Assembly (NCBI GenBank): GCA_903918755.1
Contig: CAIXFN010000036.1
Location: 1-39,952, forward strand
Source: an uncultured Pedosphaera sp.
GTDB taxonomy: Bacteria; Verrucomicrobiota; Verrucomicrobiia; Limisphaerales; Pedosphaeraceae
Reading direction: 5' to 3'
DNA: 39,952 bases
Below are positions 8,212-17,372 of this stretch, in pieces. The notes under the pieces are model-generated. The model worked only from the letters and a program-made list of their open reading frames with translations. It did no database searches and was not told the DNA's origin. Positions within the stretch are counted from its first letter, which is position 1. Each line of letters begins with the position of its first letter. The position numbers and the translations under genes were made by a program.

Positions 8212-9801
8212 TTAGCGGCCCTTGCTGGCGGGAGCGGCCGGCCAGGCCAGCACCTGCTTTTCGGCCCGCAATTGTGCTTGCAAGCGGGGAACGTCCACTT
8301 GTTGCACCGTCTGGCCCGCCTCCAGCGCCTGACAGGCGGCCGCGGCCGCCGAGTGTCCCAGCACCATGAATACCGGTTCCATCCGGATGGAGCCGTAGGC
8401 GATGTGGGTGGCGGATAGACAGACGGGTACGAGCAAATTTTCGCACTGGCCGGCTTTCGGCACCAGGGCCCGGTAGGCGATGGGGTAGGGGGGGAATCCG
8501 CCCACCTGCACATCGCCCTCATTCGCCGCTTTGCCCTGCTGCACGAGCCGCTGGCAATTGTGGGAATCCATGGTGTAAGCCGCCAGGCCGATGGTGTCCT
8601 CCGCTTTCACCTCGCCCCGGCAATTGTGTTCCGTCATGACATAATCCGACACCATCCGCCGCGCTTCCCGGATGTACAACTGATGTGGCCAACCGTCCGT
8701 GTCCGGAAATTCATCCTTGGCCAGGCCCCAGGCCTGCATTTCTTTCCGCAACGACTCCGGCAGTCGCGGGCTGGTGGCCAGAAAATGGAGAATACCGCGG
8801 GTGTAGTCCACATGGGCCTGCCAGATGGCTGCCCGCCGGCCATAATCCCCGTTGGGGTAGGCATAATTAGCCCCAATGTAGTCGGTGGAAAAACCGCCAT
8901 TATTGTTGATGTCGGTCTTGCCATTGGGCATCGGCTGGATGTGCATCAGTTCACCCAGTTTGGGTGGTTTGCCGGCCGCCACCAAAGCTTCGACATAACG
9001 CGCGAGCAATTCGAAGTCGGCGGGATTGTAATGCGCGGGCGGTAGAATCGGACGCTGGTTGGCCGGGTTCCGCGTCAGGCACAACCGGAAATTGTAAGCC
9101 TGGACCGCCTGGTCGCCGGCTCCGGGAGTGCCGCCATCACCCGGTTGAATGAAGGTCAACAACCCGCTGGCCGGGTCGCCCGGCGTCTTGAATGGATCAA
9201 CCGCTGCCAGGAATTGATGCTTGGGAGTCTGGGCGCGGACGCCGTTGATGGTCTCCTGATACTGGGAGTTGGCCTCGCGCCCGACGCTGAAACTCACTCC
9301 GGCCCGGGCCATCAGGTCGCCTTCATAACTGGCGTCAATGAACATGCGGGCGCGGAAAACCTTCCCGTTTTCCATGGTGATTTCCCTTAAATGCGTGCCC
9401 TCCATCCGCACACTGGCCAGGCGCTGCTGAAAATAAACCGGGGTCTTGGCCTCATCCACCAGGTCGAAGAAAACCGTTTCGGCCACGCTGGGTTCCAGGG
9501 TCCATTGTTCGGCCAGCCCGTAGTGTTTGCCCATCCGCGCATAGAACTCGCGGGCGATCCCACCGATCGCGGCCTTGTTGCCTATGTCGGTCTGGCTGAG
9601 TCCGCCCGAGGTCATCCCGCCGAGGTGATTACCAAATTCGGCAATCACCGCCGAATGCCCCAACCGGCTGGCTTCGACCGCCGCCGCCACGCCGCCGGCC
9701 GTGCCGCCATAGACGCAGAGGTCCGCCTCGATGATCTCCGCTCGCGCCGGCTGGGCCAGCACCGCAATTGCCAGCCAAACCACCGCCCAAAAGGCTTTCA
9801 T
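8212..9801 (-). CDS. Secreted FAD-dependent oxidoreductase
   Basis: A 529-residue protein with a cleavable signal peptide (about residues 1-21, ending PARA) and then a Rossmann FAD-binding start, ADLCVYGGTAGGVAAAVEA, in the FAD_oxidored (PF12831-like) family common in Verrucomicrobiota and Planctomycetota. Further family marks are HLGGMTSGGLSQTDIG and the region MFIDASYEGDLMARAGVSFS. C-terminal sequence includes NLLVPVCLSATHIAYGSIRMEP, usual for this group. It probably acts outside the cytoplasm on a carbohydrate-derived or other organic substrate that cannot be predicted. The start overlaps the stop of the upstream HTH protein by 4 bases, so the two genes are translated together. Confidence 0.88.
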   Translation of the reverse strand: MKAFWAVVWLAIAVLAQPARAEIIEADLCVYGGTAGGVAAAVEASRLGHSAVIAEFGNHLGGMTSGGLSQTDIGNKAAIGGIAREFYARMGKHYGLAEQWTLEPSVAETVFFDLVDEAKTPVYFQQRLASVRMEGTHLREITMENGKVFRARMFIDASYEGDLMARAGVSFSVGREANSQYQETINGVRAQTPKHQFLAAVDPFKTPGDPASGLLTFIQPGDGGTPGAGDQAVQAYNFRLCLTRNPANQRPILPPAHYNPADFELLARYVEALVAAGKPPKLGELMHIQPMPNGKTDINNNGGFSTDYIGANYAYPNGDYGRRAAIWQAHVDYTRGILHFLATSPRLPESLRKEMQAWGLAKDEFPDTDGWPHQLYIREARRMVSDYVMTEHNCRGEVKAEDTIGLAAYTMDSHNCQRLVQQGKAANEGDVQVGGFPPYPIAYRALVPKAGQCENLLVPVCLSATHIAYGSIRMEPVFMVLGHSAAAAACQALEAGQTVQQVDVPRLQAQLRAEKQVLAWPAAPASKGR

Positions 9802-10310
9802 TTGCGCGCCGCGGATTTGCCGGAGGCTTCGTTAGTTTCCGCGGTGGACGGCTTTTTCAGGGTGCGAAAGTTGCCTTCCTCGCAACACTGCACAAATCCC
9901 TCGGTAACGGATTTCAATTCCTCCCAGCGGACGCGGATGGCCTTGGCTTCATCGTGACTGATCTGGTTGTCCGCCACCGCGTTGGCAATCACCGCCAGCA
10001 GGTCGGCAAATTCCTGGATGATTTGGTTGGTGGCCGGGATCAGAAAATCCGGCTGCACGTGGTGCGACTTGGGATTTTTGATGAAGAATCCGCCCGCTCG
10101 TTGGCAAATCCATTGCACAATCCGGGGGTCCGCCGTGCAGCGTTGGAGCGCGTCAATCCGGTCCAACGGATTGGTGGTGCCGCTACCCATCGGCGCTTCC
10201 GGGGGTTCGGCCCACTTGTAGATCATGGATAGGGATAACCCCAATTCTGCAGCGACCTGCTTCGCGCTGCTCTTCTGGAAAACTTCACGCAATAACTCGT
10301 GGGACTGCAT
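9798..10310 (-). CDS. HTH protein, possibly phage CII-like regulator
   Basis: A protein of about 170 residues starting at the ATG at 10310 (MQSHELLREVF); a start 12 codons upstream at 10346 is also open. Residues about 12-32 (SSAKQVAAELGLSLSMIYKW) read as a helix-turn-helix, and the AELGLSLSMIYKWAEPP stretch resembles the N-terminus of the phage regulatory protein CII family. The middle has QWICQRAGGFFIKNP and a helical C-terminal half, ending in a low-complexity Lys/Ser/Ala tail. It overlaps the following secreted FAD oxidoreductase by 4 bases, which suggests co-expression. A DNA-binding role is inference from the HTH only; no phage genes surround it. Confidence 0.65.
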   Translation of the reverse strand: MQSHELLREVFQKSSAKQVAAELGLSLSMIYKWAEPPEAPMGSGTTNPLDRIDALQRCTADPRIVQWICQRAGGFFIKNPKSHHVQPDFLIPATNQIIQEFADLLAVIANAVADNQISHDEAKAIRVRWEELKSVTEGFVQCCEEGNFRTLKKPSTAETNEASGKSAARK

Positions 10311-10398
10311 GGGGTGAAAAATGCCGTCCGTCTGGTCCGTTGGCAAGCTTGAAGCGCCGGTCCGGCGGATTGCCGGTTCGGACCAGGGTTCCCCCGGA

Positions 10399-10584
10399 TC
10401 AAAGATCTGAAAGTTCGTTTTTCTTCCGGTCGTAGTCTGCCTGCGTGATAGCGCCGCGCTCGCGTAACTTATTCAGCTGCTTTAGATCTTTGGCAGGATT
10501 GCGGCGCAGAATAAGTTTGAGAATGGAAAAGGCGGCATAAAAAAGGATCGCCACGAGGAAGAACTTGTAGAAATCGCCAGGCAT
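10399..10584 (-). CDS. Small membrane protein with SHOCT-like tail
   Basis: A 61-residue protein from the ATG at 10584 (MPGDFYKFFLVAILF); an upstream in-frame start at 10647 would add 21 unremarkable residues. One transmembrane helix (about residues 5-24) is followed by a basic stretch. The short C-terminal segment LNKLRERGAITQADYDRKK resembles a SHOCT motif, the helical hairpin found at the ends of many small bacterial proteins and thought to mediate oligomerisation or membrane association. It lies between the HTH gene and the divergent giant fusion gene. Function unknown. Confidence 0.6.
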   Translation of the reverse strand: MPGDFYKFFLVAILFYAAFSILKLILRRNPAKDLKQLNKLRERGAITQADYDRKKNELSDL

Positions 10585-10769
10585 GGGGTGATGGTAGTTG
10601 ATCGGGCCGGCACCGCAAGTTCCCAGATGTTCCGGCCTCAATTCCACCTTGTGGTCAGGGTCTTGGTTGGGGTACGGGTCCCCTTTTGGCGCTTCGGCCC
10701 GGCTAAACTTCGGGCCGGAATTGCAAATGGTCTTGCGGTTCTGGGGTGGGCGCGGTTATCCCTTCGTTG

Positions 10770-13700
10770 ATGCACGTTCTCCCGACTTTCTCCCGCTGGT
10801 GGGCAGTCTGGCTGGCCTCGGTTTTTCTCGGTATGCCGGTTGGTAGCCCAGCGCAACCAGCGGTTGCAGAACGCGTGTTCCAGGCGGGCGCGTCCGTCGT
10901 GGATATCACGCCGACGAATTACCCGGTGATCGTCAACGCGATGTTCGAGGAGCGGAGCGCCACCAATGCAGCCGACCCTCTGCGTTGCCGCAGCCTGGTG
11001 TTGGATGACGGCCAGGAACGCATCGTCATTGCGGTGGTGGACACTTGCATGATGCCCCGGGATTTGATTGATCAAGCCAAAGCCATCGCTTCCCGCGCCA
11101 CGGGTATTCCCCCGGAACGAATGTTGGTGAGTGCCACGCACACGCACTCGGCGCCGGCCGCGATGGGCTGCCTGGGTAGTCGCGTGGATCCGGGTTATGC
11201 GCTTATGCTGCCTGGAAAAGTTGCGGCCGGAATTATTCGGGCGGCGCAAAATTTGCAGCCCGCCCGGGTGGGTTGGGGCGTGGTGGATGACTACACCCAT
11301 ACCTTTTGCCGACGCTGGATTCGCCGTCCCGACCGGCTCCTAACCGATCCTTTCGGCGATAAAACCGTCCGCGCCAACATGCACCCCGGTTATCTGAGTC
11401 CGGACGCCATTGCACCCAGCGGCCCGGTGGATCCCGCTTTGTCCCTGCTTTCGGTGCAAACCCGCGACGGCAAACCGCTGGCCGTGCTGGCCAATTATTC
11501 GATGCATTATTACGAGTCCCCGTTGCTCAGCGCGGACTATTACGGGGTCTTCGCGACCAAGCTGGCGGCTTTGATCGGGGGCGAGAGTGGTAACGAACCT
11601 TTCGTGGGGATCATGTCGCAAGGCACCAGCGGCGACCAGATGTGGATGGATTACGGCCGGCCCGTCCGAACGATCGGCCTGGCCGCGTATGCGCGGGAAG
11701 TGGCCGAAGTGGCCGCGGCGGCGTGGCGCAAGATCCAGCATCAGGACTGGGTCTCGCTGGCCATGGCCCAGACTAATTGTGTCCTCAACTTCCGGGTGCC
11801 GGACGTGAACCGGTTGGCGTGGGCGCGCGACGTGGTGGCGAAGCAGAAAGGTCCCGTTCCCCGGGGCATGGCGGAAATTTATGCCCACGAGGCCATTTAT
11901 CTCCACCGACGTCCGCAGGCGGACCTGATCCTACAGGCGCTCCGGATCGGCGAACTCGGAATCGTGGCCATTCCCAATGAGGTGTTCGCCATCACCGGAC
12001 TTAAGCTCAAGGCCCAGAGTCCATTGCCACTGACCTTTAATATCGAACTGGCGAATGGCGCCGAGGGTTACATCCCCCCGGCGGAACAGCATTGGCTGGG
12101 CGGTTACACCACCTGGCCCGCGCGCACCGCCGGGCTCGAAGTGGGGGCGGAAGCCCGCATCGTCGCCGAGACTCTGGGACTGCTGGAAATGGTTTCCGGC
12201 CAGCGCCGCAAGCCCATTGTCGAAGCTCCGGGTGAGTACACCCAGGCCATTTTGCAAGCGCAGCCACTGGCCTGCTGGCGCCTGAATGAATTTAACGGGC
12301 CGTCGGCTCGGGACGCCAGCGGCCACGGGCGCGCAGCTATTTTCGAAAGCGGCATTGCGTTCTATCTGGACGGCCCGCAATCGCCGGCTTTCAGCGGCGC
12401 GCAAACCAACCGGGCACCGCACTTTGCCGGTGGGCGATTGCGCCTGGGTTTCGCGGAATTGACCAATCGCTATTCGGTTTCCTTCTGGTTCTGGAATGGC
12501 CTGACCAACGACGTGCGGGACGTAACGGGCTATCTTTTCTCCCAGGGGCCGGATGGAGGGAGCGATGCCCCGGGTGGCCATCTCGGACTCGGCGGCCTTT
12601 ACGAACACCAAGAGGGGCGGCTGTTTTTCTACAATGGCAACCGGCTGAAAAATGTGGTCACAGGCTATACGGTGATCGCGCCCAAAACCTGGAACCAGGT
12701 GGTGCTGGTGCGGGAAGGCACCCGAATACGTGTCTTCCTGAATGGCAACATCCAACCGGAAATCGAAAGTGATTTTGAATGGCCGGCGGAAGCGAATGGC
12801 AGTCCGATGTTCCTGGGCGGGCGCAGTGACAATTACGCGAACTTCGAAGGCAAGCTGGACGAGGTCGCGGTGTTCGATCGCGCGCTCTCTGGCGATGAAG
12901 TGGCAAACCTTTATCGTGCCTCGGGAATGCCGGCCAAACCCAATACCCTGCCGCCCCAGACCAGTTCCACCGCCAAATCGCCCGCGGAATCCCTGGCCCT
13001 CCTGCACGTTAAGGAAGGGTTTGTGGCGGAATTGATGGCCGCCGAGCCGCTCATCACCTCGCCGGTGGCAATTGATTGGGGGCTGGATGGCCGGTTGTGG
13101 GTGGTGGAAATGGTGGATTACCCGATGGGCATGAATGGTCGGATGCAGCCGGGCGGGCGCGTGCGCTTTTTGCAGGACACCAAGGGTAACGGGGTATACG
13201 ACAAATCCACGGTGTTCATGGAAGGGGTGCGTTTCCCCAACGGCATCATTTCGTGGGGCAAGGGCGTGATCATCACCGCCGCACCGGACATCATTTACGC
13301 GGAGGATACCGATGGCGACGGCAAGGCGGACAAGTTCGAGACGCTCTATACGGGCTTTGCCGAGGGGAATCTACAATTGCGGGTGAACGGATTGCGCTGG
13401 GGTTTGGACAATTGGCTGCACTGCGCCAATGGCTGGAGTGGTGGCCAACCACGATCCGCAAAAACCGGCGCGCAGATTGACCTCAATGGCCGCGATCTGC
13501 GCTTGGAACCGACGACGGGTTTGCTCGAGGTCGAATCCGGTCAATCGGAGTTTGGCCGCAACCGCACCGATTGGGATGACTGGTTTGGTTGCGACAACAG
13601 TTTCCCCCTGTTTCATTTCGTGCTGGAGGATCGCTACATGCGCCGCAATCCCTACACCGCCGCGCCTTCCGCCAAGCGCCAGGTTTATCTGCCGGCCAAC

Positions 13701-14402
13701 CCCAAGGTGTATCCCCTGAGTGAGGGACAGAAACGATTTCACACCTTTGATCAGGCCGGTCATTTCACCTCCGCATGTTCCACGGATTTGTATCGCGATG
13801 AGCTCCTCTTTGCGCGGGGCGGGGAAACCCACGTCTTTACGTGTGAACCCGTCCATAATCTCGTGCAGCATCTGCTCCTGAGCCCGGACGGAACAAGTTT
13901 TTCCGCGCGCCGGGCTGAGGCGGAAACCGAACCGGACTTCCTGGCCTCGCGGGATCAGTGGTTCCGTCCCGTGATGGCGCGCACCGGTCCGGACGGCGCG
14001 CTCTGGATCGTGGACATGTATCGTTACATGATCGAACACCCGGACTGGCTGCCGCCGGAAGGGCGGCGGGAATTGGCGCCATTTTATCGGTTGGGCGAGG
14101 AGCGCGGTCGCATCTACCGCGTGTTCCCAGAAGGGAAGCGTCCGCAGCTCAATACCCTGCGTCCGGCCCGGCTCGACACGCTTTCCGCCGGCGAATTGGT
14201 GGCGTTGCTGGAAAGTCCCAGTGGTTGGATTCGCGACAAGGCGCAGCAGTTGCTGCTCTGGAAACATGAAGCTTCCGTCGTGCCGGCCCTGGCCGCCCTG
14301 GCGGCGCACGGAGTCAGCCCGCTCGCGCGGGTGCATGCGCTCTGCACTCTGGATGGTCTGGGGGCCCTTGACGCCCGCGCTGTTGGAACCGGCTTTGGGT
14401 GA
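10770..14402 (+). CDS. Ceramidase-like / LamG / haem-protein propeller fusion, 5' part of a frameshifted gene
   Basis: The first part of a giant exported protein. Start taken at the ATG at 10770 (MHVLPTFSRWW..., signal peptide of ~25-30 residues); a GTG at 10746 is the longer option. Residues about 40-490 resemble the neutral/alkaline ceramidase N-terminal domain, with VSATHTHSAPAAMG as the likely zinc-binding histidine motif. About 500-720 is a LamG/concanavalin-like domain (LACWRLNEFNG, VSFWFWNG, LDEVAVFDRALSGDEV). From about 745 the sequence is the beta-propeller of PVC haem proteins (VAELMAAEPLITSPVAI, RLWVVEMVDYPMGMNG, VDMYRYMIEHPDWLPPEG), then the first HEAT-like repeats. The frame breaks near 14,367 and ends at a TGA at 14400. 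The natural continuation is in the +1 frame (next entry). Ceramide as substrate is not certain; the domain may act on other amides. Confidence 0.82.
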   Translation: MHVLPTFSRWWAVWLASVFLGMPVGSPAQPAVAERVFQAGASVVDITPTNYPVIVNAMFEERSATNAADPLRCRSLVLDDGQERIVIAVVDTCMMPRDLIDQAKAIASRATGIPPERMLVSATHTHSAPAAMGCLGSRVDPGYALMLPGKVAAGIIRAAQNLQPARVGWGVVDDYTHTFCRRWIRRPDRLLTDPFGDKTVRANMHPGYLSPDAIAPSGPVDPALSLLSVQTRDGKPLAVLANYSMHYYESPLLSADYYGVFATKLAALIGGESGNEPFVGIMSQGTSGDQMWMDYGRPVRTIGLAAYAREVAEVAAAAWRKIQHQDWVSLAMAQTNCVLNFRVPDVNRLAWARDVVAKQKGPVPRGMAEIYAHEAIYLHRRPQADLILQALRIGELGIVAIPNEVFAITGLKLKAQSPLPLTFNIELANGAEGYIPPAEQHWLGGYTTWPARTAGLEVGAEARIVAETLGLLEMVSGQRRKPIVEAPGEYTQAILQAQPLACWRLNEFNGPSARDASGHGRAAIFESGIAFYLDGPQSPAFSGAQTNRAPHFAGGRLRLGFAELTNRYSVSFWFWNGLTNDVRDVTGYLFSQGPDGGSDAPGGHLGLGGLYEHQEGRLFFYNGNRLKNVVTGYTVIAPKTWNQVVLVREGTRIRVFLNGNIQPEIESDFEWPAEANGSPMFLGGRSDNYANFEGKLDEVAVFDRALSGDEVANLYRASGMPAKPNTLPPQTSSTAKSPAESLALLHVKEGFVAELMAAEPLITSPVAIDWGLDGRLWVVEMVDYPMGMNGRMQPGGRVRFLQDTKGNGVYDKSTVFMEGVRFPNGIISWGKGVIITAAPDIIYAEDTDGDGKADKFETLYTGFAEGNLQLRVNGLRWGLDNWLHCANGWSGGQPRSAKTGAQIDLNGRDLRLEPTTGLLEVESGQSEFGRNRTDWDDWFGCDNSFPLFHFVLEDRYMRRNPYTAAPSAKRQVYLPANPKVYPLSEGQKRFHTFDQAGHFTSACSTDLYRDELLFARGGETHVFTCEPVHNLVQHLLLSPDGTSFSARRAEAETEPDFLASRDQWFRPVMARTGPDGALWIVDMYRYMIEHPDWLPPEGRRELAPFYRLGEERGRIYRVFPEGKRPQLNTLRPARLDTLSAGELVALLESPSGWIRDKAQQLLLWKHEASVVPALAALAAHGVSPLARVHALCTLDGLGALDARAVGTGFG
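14361..14371 (+). other. Frameshift point (one extra base) in the fusion gene
   Basis: The sequence GGGGGCCCTTGACG spans runs of five G (14360-14364) and three C (14365-14367). Upstream coding is in the frame of 10770, and downstream coding in the +1 frame, with conserved sequence on both sides. Removing one base here makes a single reading frame of about 1,685 residues. A homopolymer indel, either true mutation or sequencing error, is the simplest explanation. Confidence 0.8.
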
Positions 14403-15825
14403 TGTTGCGGCGGGAGTGCGTCGCCATGCGGTGCGCCTCGCCGAAACGCGGGCGGGAACCGGTAACCGGCTGGGTGAATTGGCCGCCCGGCTGGCGGATG
14501 ATCCGGATCCCCAAGTCCGCCTGCAACTGGCGTTGACCCTGGGAGCCTGGCAAGATTCGGCGGCGGGTGTCGCGCTTGCCCGATTGGCGGTGAATTCCGG
14601 CTCCGACCCGGCCATCGCCGCTGCCGTCCTAAGTTCCGTGGTCAATCATGCCGAAGTTTTGATCGCGGCGGTCACGCAAGCGAATAACGAAGTGCGGGAG
14701 GTGTTTGCCGACCCGCTCCTCGATATGTCGCTGGCCTTGGATCGGCGTGACTTGGTGATGCAGTTTTTGCGACCGACGCTGGCGCCGGCCGACGGCCATT
14801 TCACCGCGGGGCAGTTTCATGCCTTCACTCATTTCGTCGATGCGCTCGCCCGGAAAAAGCTGTCTTTCATTGAATACTCGGAAACCGGTGATGAGAAACT
14901 CCGGGAATTGGCCCGGCAGGCGGTGGCGATGGTGGCCCAGGCCCGCCGGGTGGCGGCCGATGCGACGCAGGTGGTTAATCTTCGGGTGGCGGCCCTGGGC
15001 TTGCTGGGGCGCAGTGGCGCGGGTTCGGCAACGGACATTTCCCGCCTGGCGGTCCTGCTGCAACCCAGTGTTCCCGGCGAGGTCCAACGCGCCGCGGTGC
15101 AGGCGCTCGGCCGGGCAGGGGACGCGGCCACGCCGGGCTGGTTGCTGGCGGACTGGCCCGCGCATTCGCCCGCCACCCGTGCCACCGTCTTCAATAGCCT
15201 GCTCGGCCGCGAGTCGTGGGCATTGGAGTTGTTGCGACGACTGGAGCGAGGTCAGATCGCATCGGTGGACCTGGAGGTTGCCCAGCGTGATCGCTTGCTC
15301 AAACATTCCTCGGAAAAGGTTCGCCAACTCGCCGGTACCGTTTTTGCGGCGACCATCAATCCCGACCGGCAGAAGGCCATCGCGAGCTTTCAACCTGCGC
15401 TATTTTTGACGGGCGACGTAACGCGGGGCCGGGCCGTCTTTGCCAAAACCTGTGCCACGTGCCATCAATTGGACGGAGTCGGGCGTGAGGTGGGTCCCAA
15501 TTTGATCTCGGTGAAGGCGCATCCGCCCGAGAAATTGCTCACCTCCATCCTGGACCCGAGCCGCGAGGTGGAGCCGCGGTACCTGGCCTATAACTGCGAA
15601 CTGACTGGGGGCGACGAACTCTACGGCATCATCGCCAGTGAGACCGGCAACGGTCTGGTGTTCAAACTGCCGGATGGCACGACTCGAAACATCCTGCGCT
15701 CTGACATTAAATCCCTGCGCAGCACCAAACTTTCGTTAATGCCCGACGGTCTGGAAGCCGCCCTGACCCACCAAGACCTGGCCGACCTGCTGCGCTACCT
15801 CCGTCACCAACCGGGAGGGGAGTAA
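14368..15825 (+). CDS. HEAT-repeat and cytochrome c 3' part of the frameshifted fusion gene
   Basis: Continuation of the preceding gene in the other frame. Joining ...HALCTLDGLGA to LTPALLEPALGDV restores an uninterrupted HEAT repeat. Read from 14368 it gives about 485 residues: HEAT repeats of the PVC haem-protein type to about 15,400, then a cytochrome c domain with one haem site CATCH at 15451-15465 (context AKTCATCHQLDGVG). The C-terminal region includes LLTSILDPSREVEPRYLAYN and LSLMPDGLEAAL, conserved in these haem-binding proteins. An open frame also extends upstream to a GTG at 14221, but that part is out of frame with real coding sequence. It has no signal of its own, so as a separate protein it would not be exported. 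It is convergent with the PPC gene 5 bases on. Confidence 0.82.
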   Translation: MTPALLEPALGDVAAGVRRHAVRLAETRAGTGNRLGELAARLADDPDPQVRLQLALTLGAWQDSAAGVALARLAVNSGSDPAIAAAVLSSVVNHAEVLIAAVTQANNEVREVFADPLLDMSLALDRRDLVMQFLRPTLAPADGHFTAGQFHAFTHFVDALARKKLSFIEYSETGDEKLRELARQAVAMVAQARRVAADATQVVNLRVAALGLLGRSGAGSATDISRLAVLLQPSVPGEVQRAAVQALGRAGDAATPGWLLADWPAHSPATRATVFNSLLGRESWALELLRRLERGQIASVDLEVAQRDRLLKHSSEKVRQLAGTVFAATINPDRQKAIASFQPALFLTGDVTRGRAVFAKTCATCHQLDGVGREVGPNLISVKAHPPEKLLTSILDPSREVEPRYLAYNCELTGGDELYGIIASETGNGLVFKLPDGTTRNILRSDIKSLRSTKLSLMPDGLEAALTHQDLADLLRYLRHQPGGE

Positions 15826-15830
15826 TCGAT

Positions 15831-17372
15831 CTATTTCTTCCCGTCCTGTTCGGCCGGTTTGACCGGCTCGGGCGCCGGGATCGTCAGCCAAAGCCACGGG
15901 GTGCGGTCGGCCAGCAGGACGCGGTAGCCGCCGGGGACTCCATTGTCGCTGGAGGAACCGGTCAAGAGGAAGGGGACCGGCTGGTCTTGTCCGGAAACCT
16001 GGTCGTGCGCGTTGAGCTGGAAGGGACCCTGATACGGGGGCGCGTTGGTTGGGGCGATGAACTGGAGATTGATCTCGCCATCCTTGGTCGGCGCCGCCAC
16101 CGGTTCACAGGAGATGCCGGCGGGCAGGTCCCGGGCGGTGAGTTGGACCGCGTTGGTGAAGCCACGTAAGCGCGCGAAAACCACCTTGAGTTGATTGGTG
16201 GTTCCGGGCTTCAAGATCATGGAACTGGCCGTAGCCGTGAGGGTGAAAGCTGGTTCCACGCGGTGGAGGGAAAAGCGGAAGCGATGATCTTCGCCGGCCT
16301 GCCGGGTCAAGGATCCCACCACGATCGTGTAATCGGTGTTAGTGGTGACCTGCCATTCCAGGTAGGGATCGCGGCTGCCATTGTGGTCGTCGTTACGGCT
16401 GAGTTGTTTGCCGTCGTGGTCATCCACGCGCAGCCAGGCGTCGAGGGGGGAACCGATGCTCTCGGCATGGATTTCGGCGGCGGCCCAGCCGGGTTCCTTC
16501 ACGTGGAGGCGGACCCGATGCAATTGCCCCGGAACGCGGATGGCATTCTCCAAGGTCAGCGGCAGCTCCACCAGCGGGGGCGGCGTGGCGGTGGAATCCA
16601 CGCCATGGGTCAGGACGGGCGCGGAGTTGGTCAGGGCCAGTTTGAGGCGATAGATGGCGCCATCGCTGCCGGTAAACCGGATGTCAGAGGAGCCGGGGTA
16701 GGGGAAGCCGAACACTTGGACAACGACGCTTTGGTCGTTGGTGGTGTGCCAGATCAGGCGCGGGTCCAGGGTGGCGAAATCATGGTTCCAGGCTAGTTGC
16801 ACTCCATTGGTGGTGACCACGCGCAGAACGGCATCCAGTCGGCTCATCAGGACGATGCTGTCCACGGCGGCGTCCAGCGTCTGGCCGGCTTTCAATTCCA
16901 CTTGGAAGGAATCGACATCGTCGGCCTTGTTCAATCGGCCGTTGATGGTTACCGGCAGGCGCTCAATTCGCTGGGCTTGGGCGAAATGGTCGTTTGGTTC
17001 AACTTCCAGAATTTCCGGGCCGGCGCCGATCGCGAAAGGTCGCGGTTCACTCACCCCGGCTTCATTGAAGAAACGGATGAGCCGCACGCCGGGGGTGGCC
17101 CCGGCCGCCACGTTTACCTGAAACTCCCCGGCGTTCGTGCGGGCGAGAAAGGACACTCCCGCAGAGTCCACCCAGACCTTGGGTGGCCAGGGCTCGAACT
17201 TGCCGGGAACTTGGACTGTGTTGGTGGAACCCACGGCGGCCCCGGGTGGGTGAAAGAACTCCAAAGTCGGTGGGCTGGCCCAGGCTGGTGGGAGGTGGAG
17301 CAGCAGGAGGAGCAAGGTCGGAATAATAATCCTGAAGCTGCGGCGAAGGTCCGGGCGGAACCCGTCACTCAC
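15831..17372 (-). CDS. Secreted PPC-domain protein of the DUF1501/DUF1549 cluster
   Basis: About 513 residues from a GTG at 17372, whose GTGA overlaps the TGA stop of the upstream DUF1501 gene. The open frame continues to 17606, but that extension lies wholly inside the DUF1501 gene. A signal peptide with a poly-leucine core (PTLLLLLLHLPPAWA) follows a short basic N-terminus. The body is beta-rich and contains bacterial pre-peptidase C-terminal (PPC)-like domains, e.g. EILEVEPNDHFAQAQRI with INGRLNKADDVDSFQVELKAG, and a second around residues 300-390 (RVPGQLHRVRLHVKEPG). Such proteins regularly follow DUF1501 genes in PVC bacteria. Role is unknown, probably extracellular or periplasmic binding. 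The C-terminus is a charged tail. It converges with the fusion gene, with no room for a terminator between them. Confidence 0.8.
   Translation of the reverse strand: MSDGFRPDLRRSFRIIIPTLLLLLLHLPPAWASPPTLEFFHPPGAAVGSTNTVQVPGKFEPWPPKVWVDSAGVSFLARTNAGEFQVNVAAGATPGVRLIRFFNEAGVSEPRPFAIGAGPEILEVEPNDHFAQAQRIERLPVTINGRLNKADDVDSFQVELKAGQTLDAAVDSIVLMSRLDAVLRVVTTNGVQLAWNHDFATLDPRLIWHTTNDQSVVVQVFGFPYPGSSDIRFTGSDGAIYRLKLALTNSAPVLTHGVDSTATPPPLVELPLTLENAIRVPGQLHRVRLHVKEPGWAAAEIHAESIGSPLDAWLRVDDHDGKQLSRNDDHNGSRDPYLEWQVTTNTDYTIVVGSLTRQAGEDHRFRFSLHRVEPAFTLTATASSMILKPGTTNQLKVVFARLRGFTNAVQLTARDLPAGISCEPVAAPTKDGEINLQFIAPTNAPPYQGPFQLNAHDQVSGQDQPVPFLLTGSSSDNGVPGGYRVLLADRTPWLWLTIPAPEPVKPAEQDGKK

Noticed and set aside
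14361-14402. Programmed +1 frameshifting at the split of the fusion gene.
   Set aside because: No classic slippery site with an adjacent stop is present, and the break is in a repeat region where no regulation is expected; a homopolymer indel explains it better.
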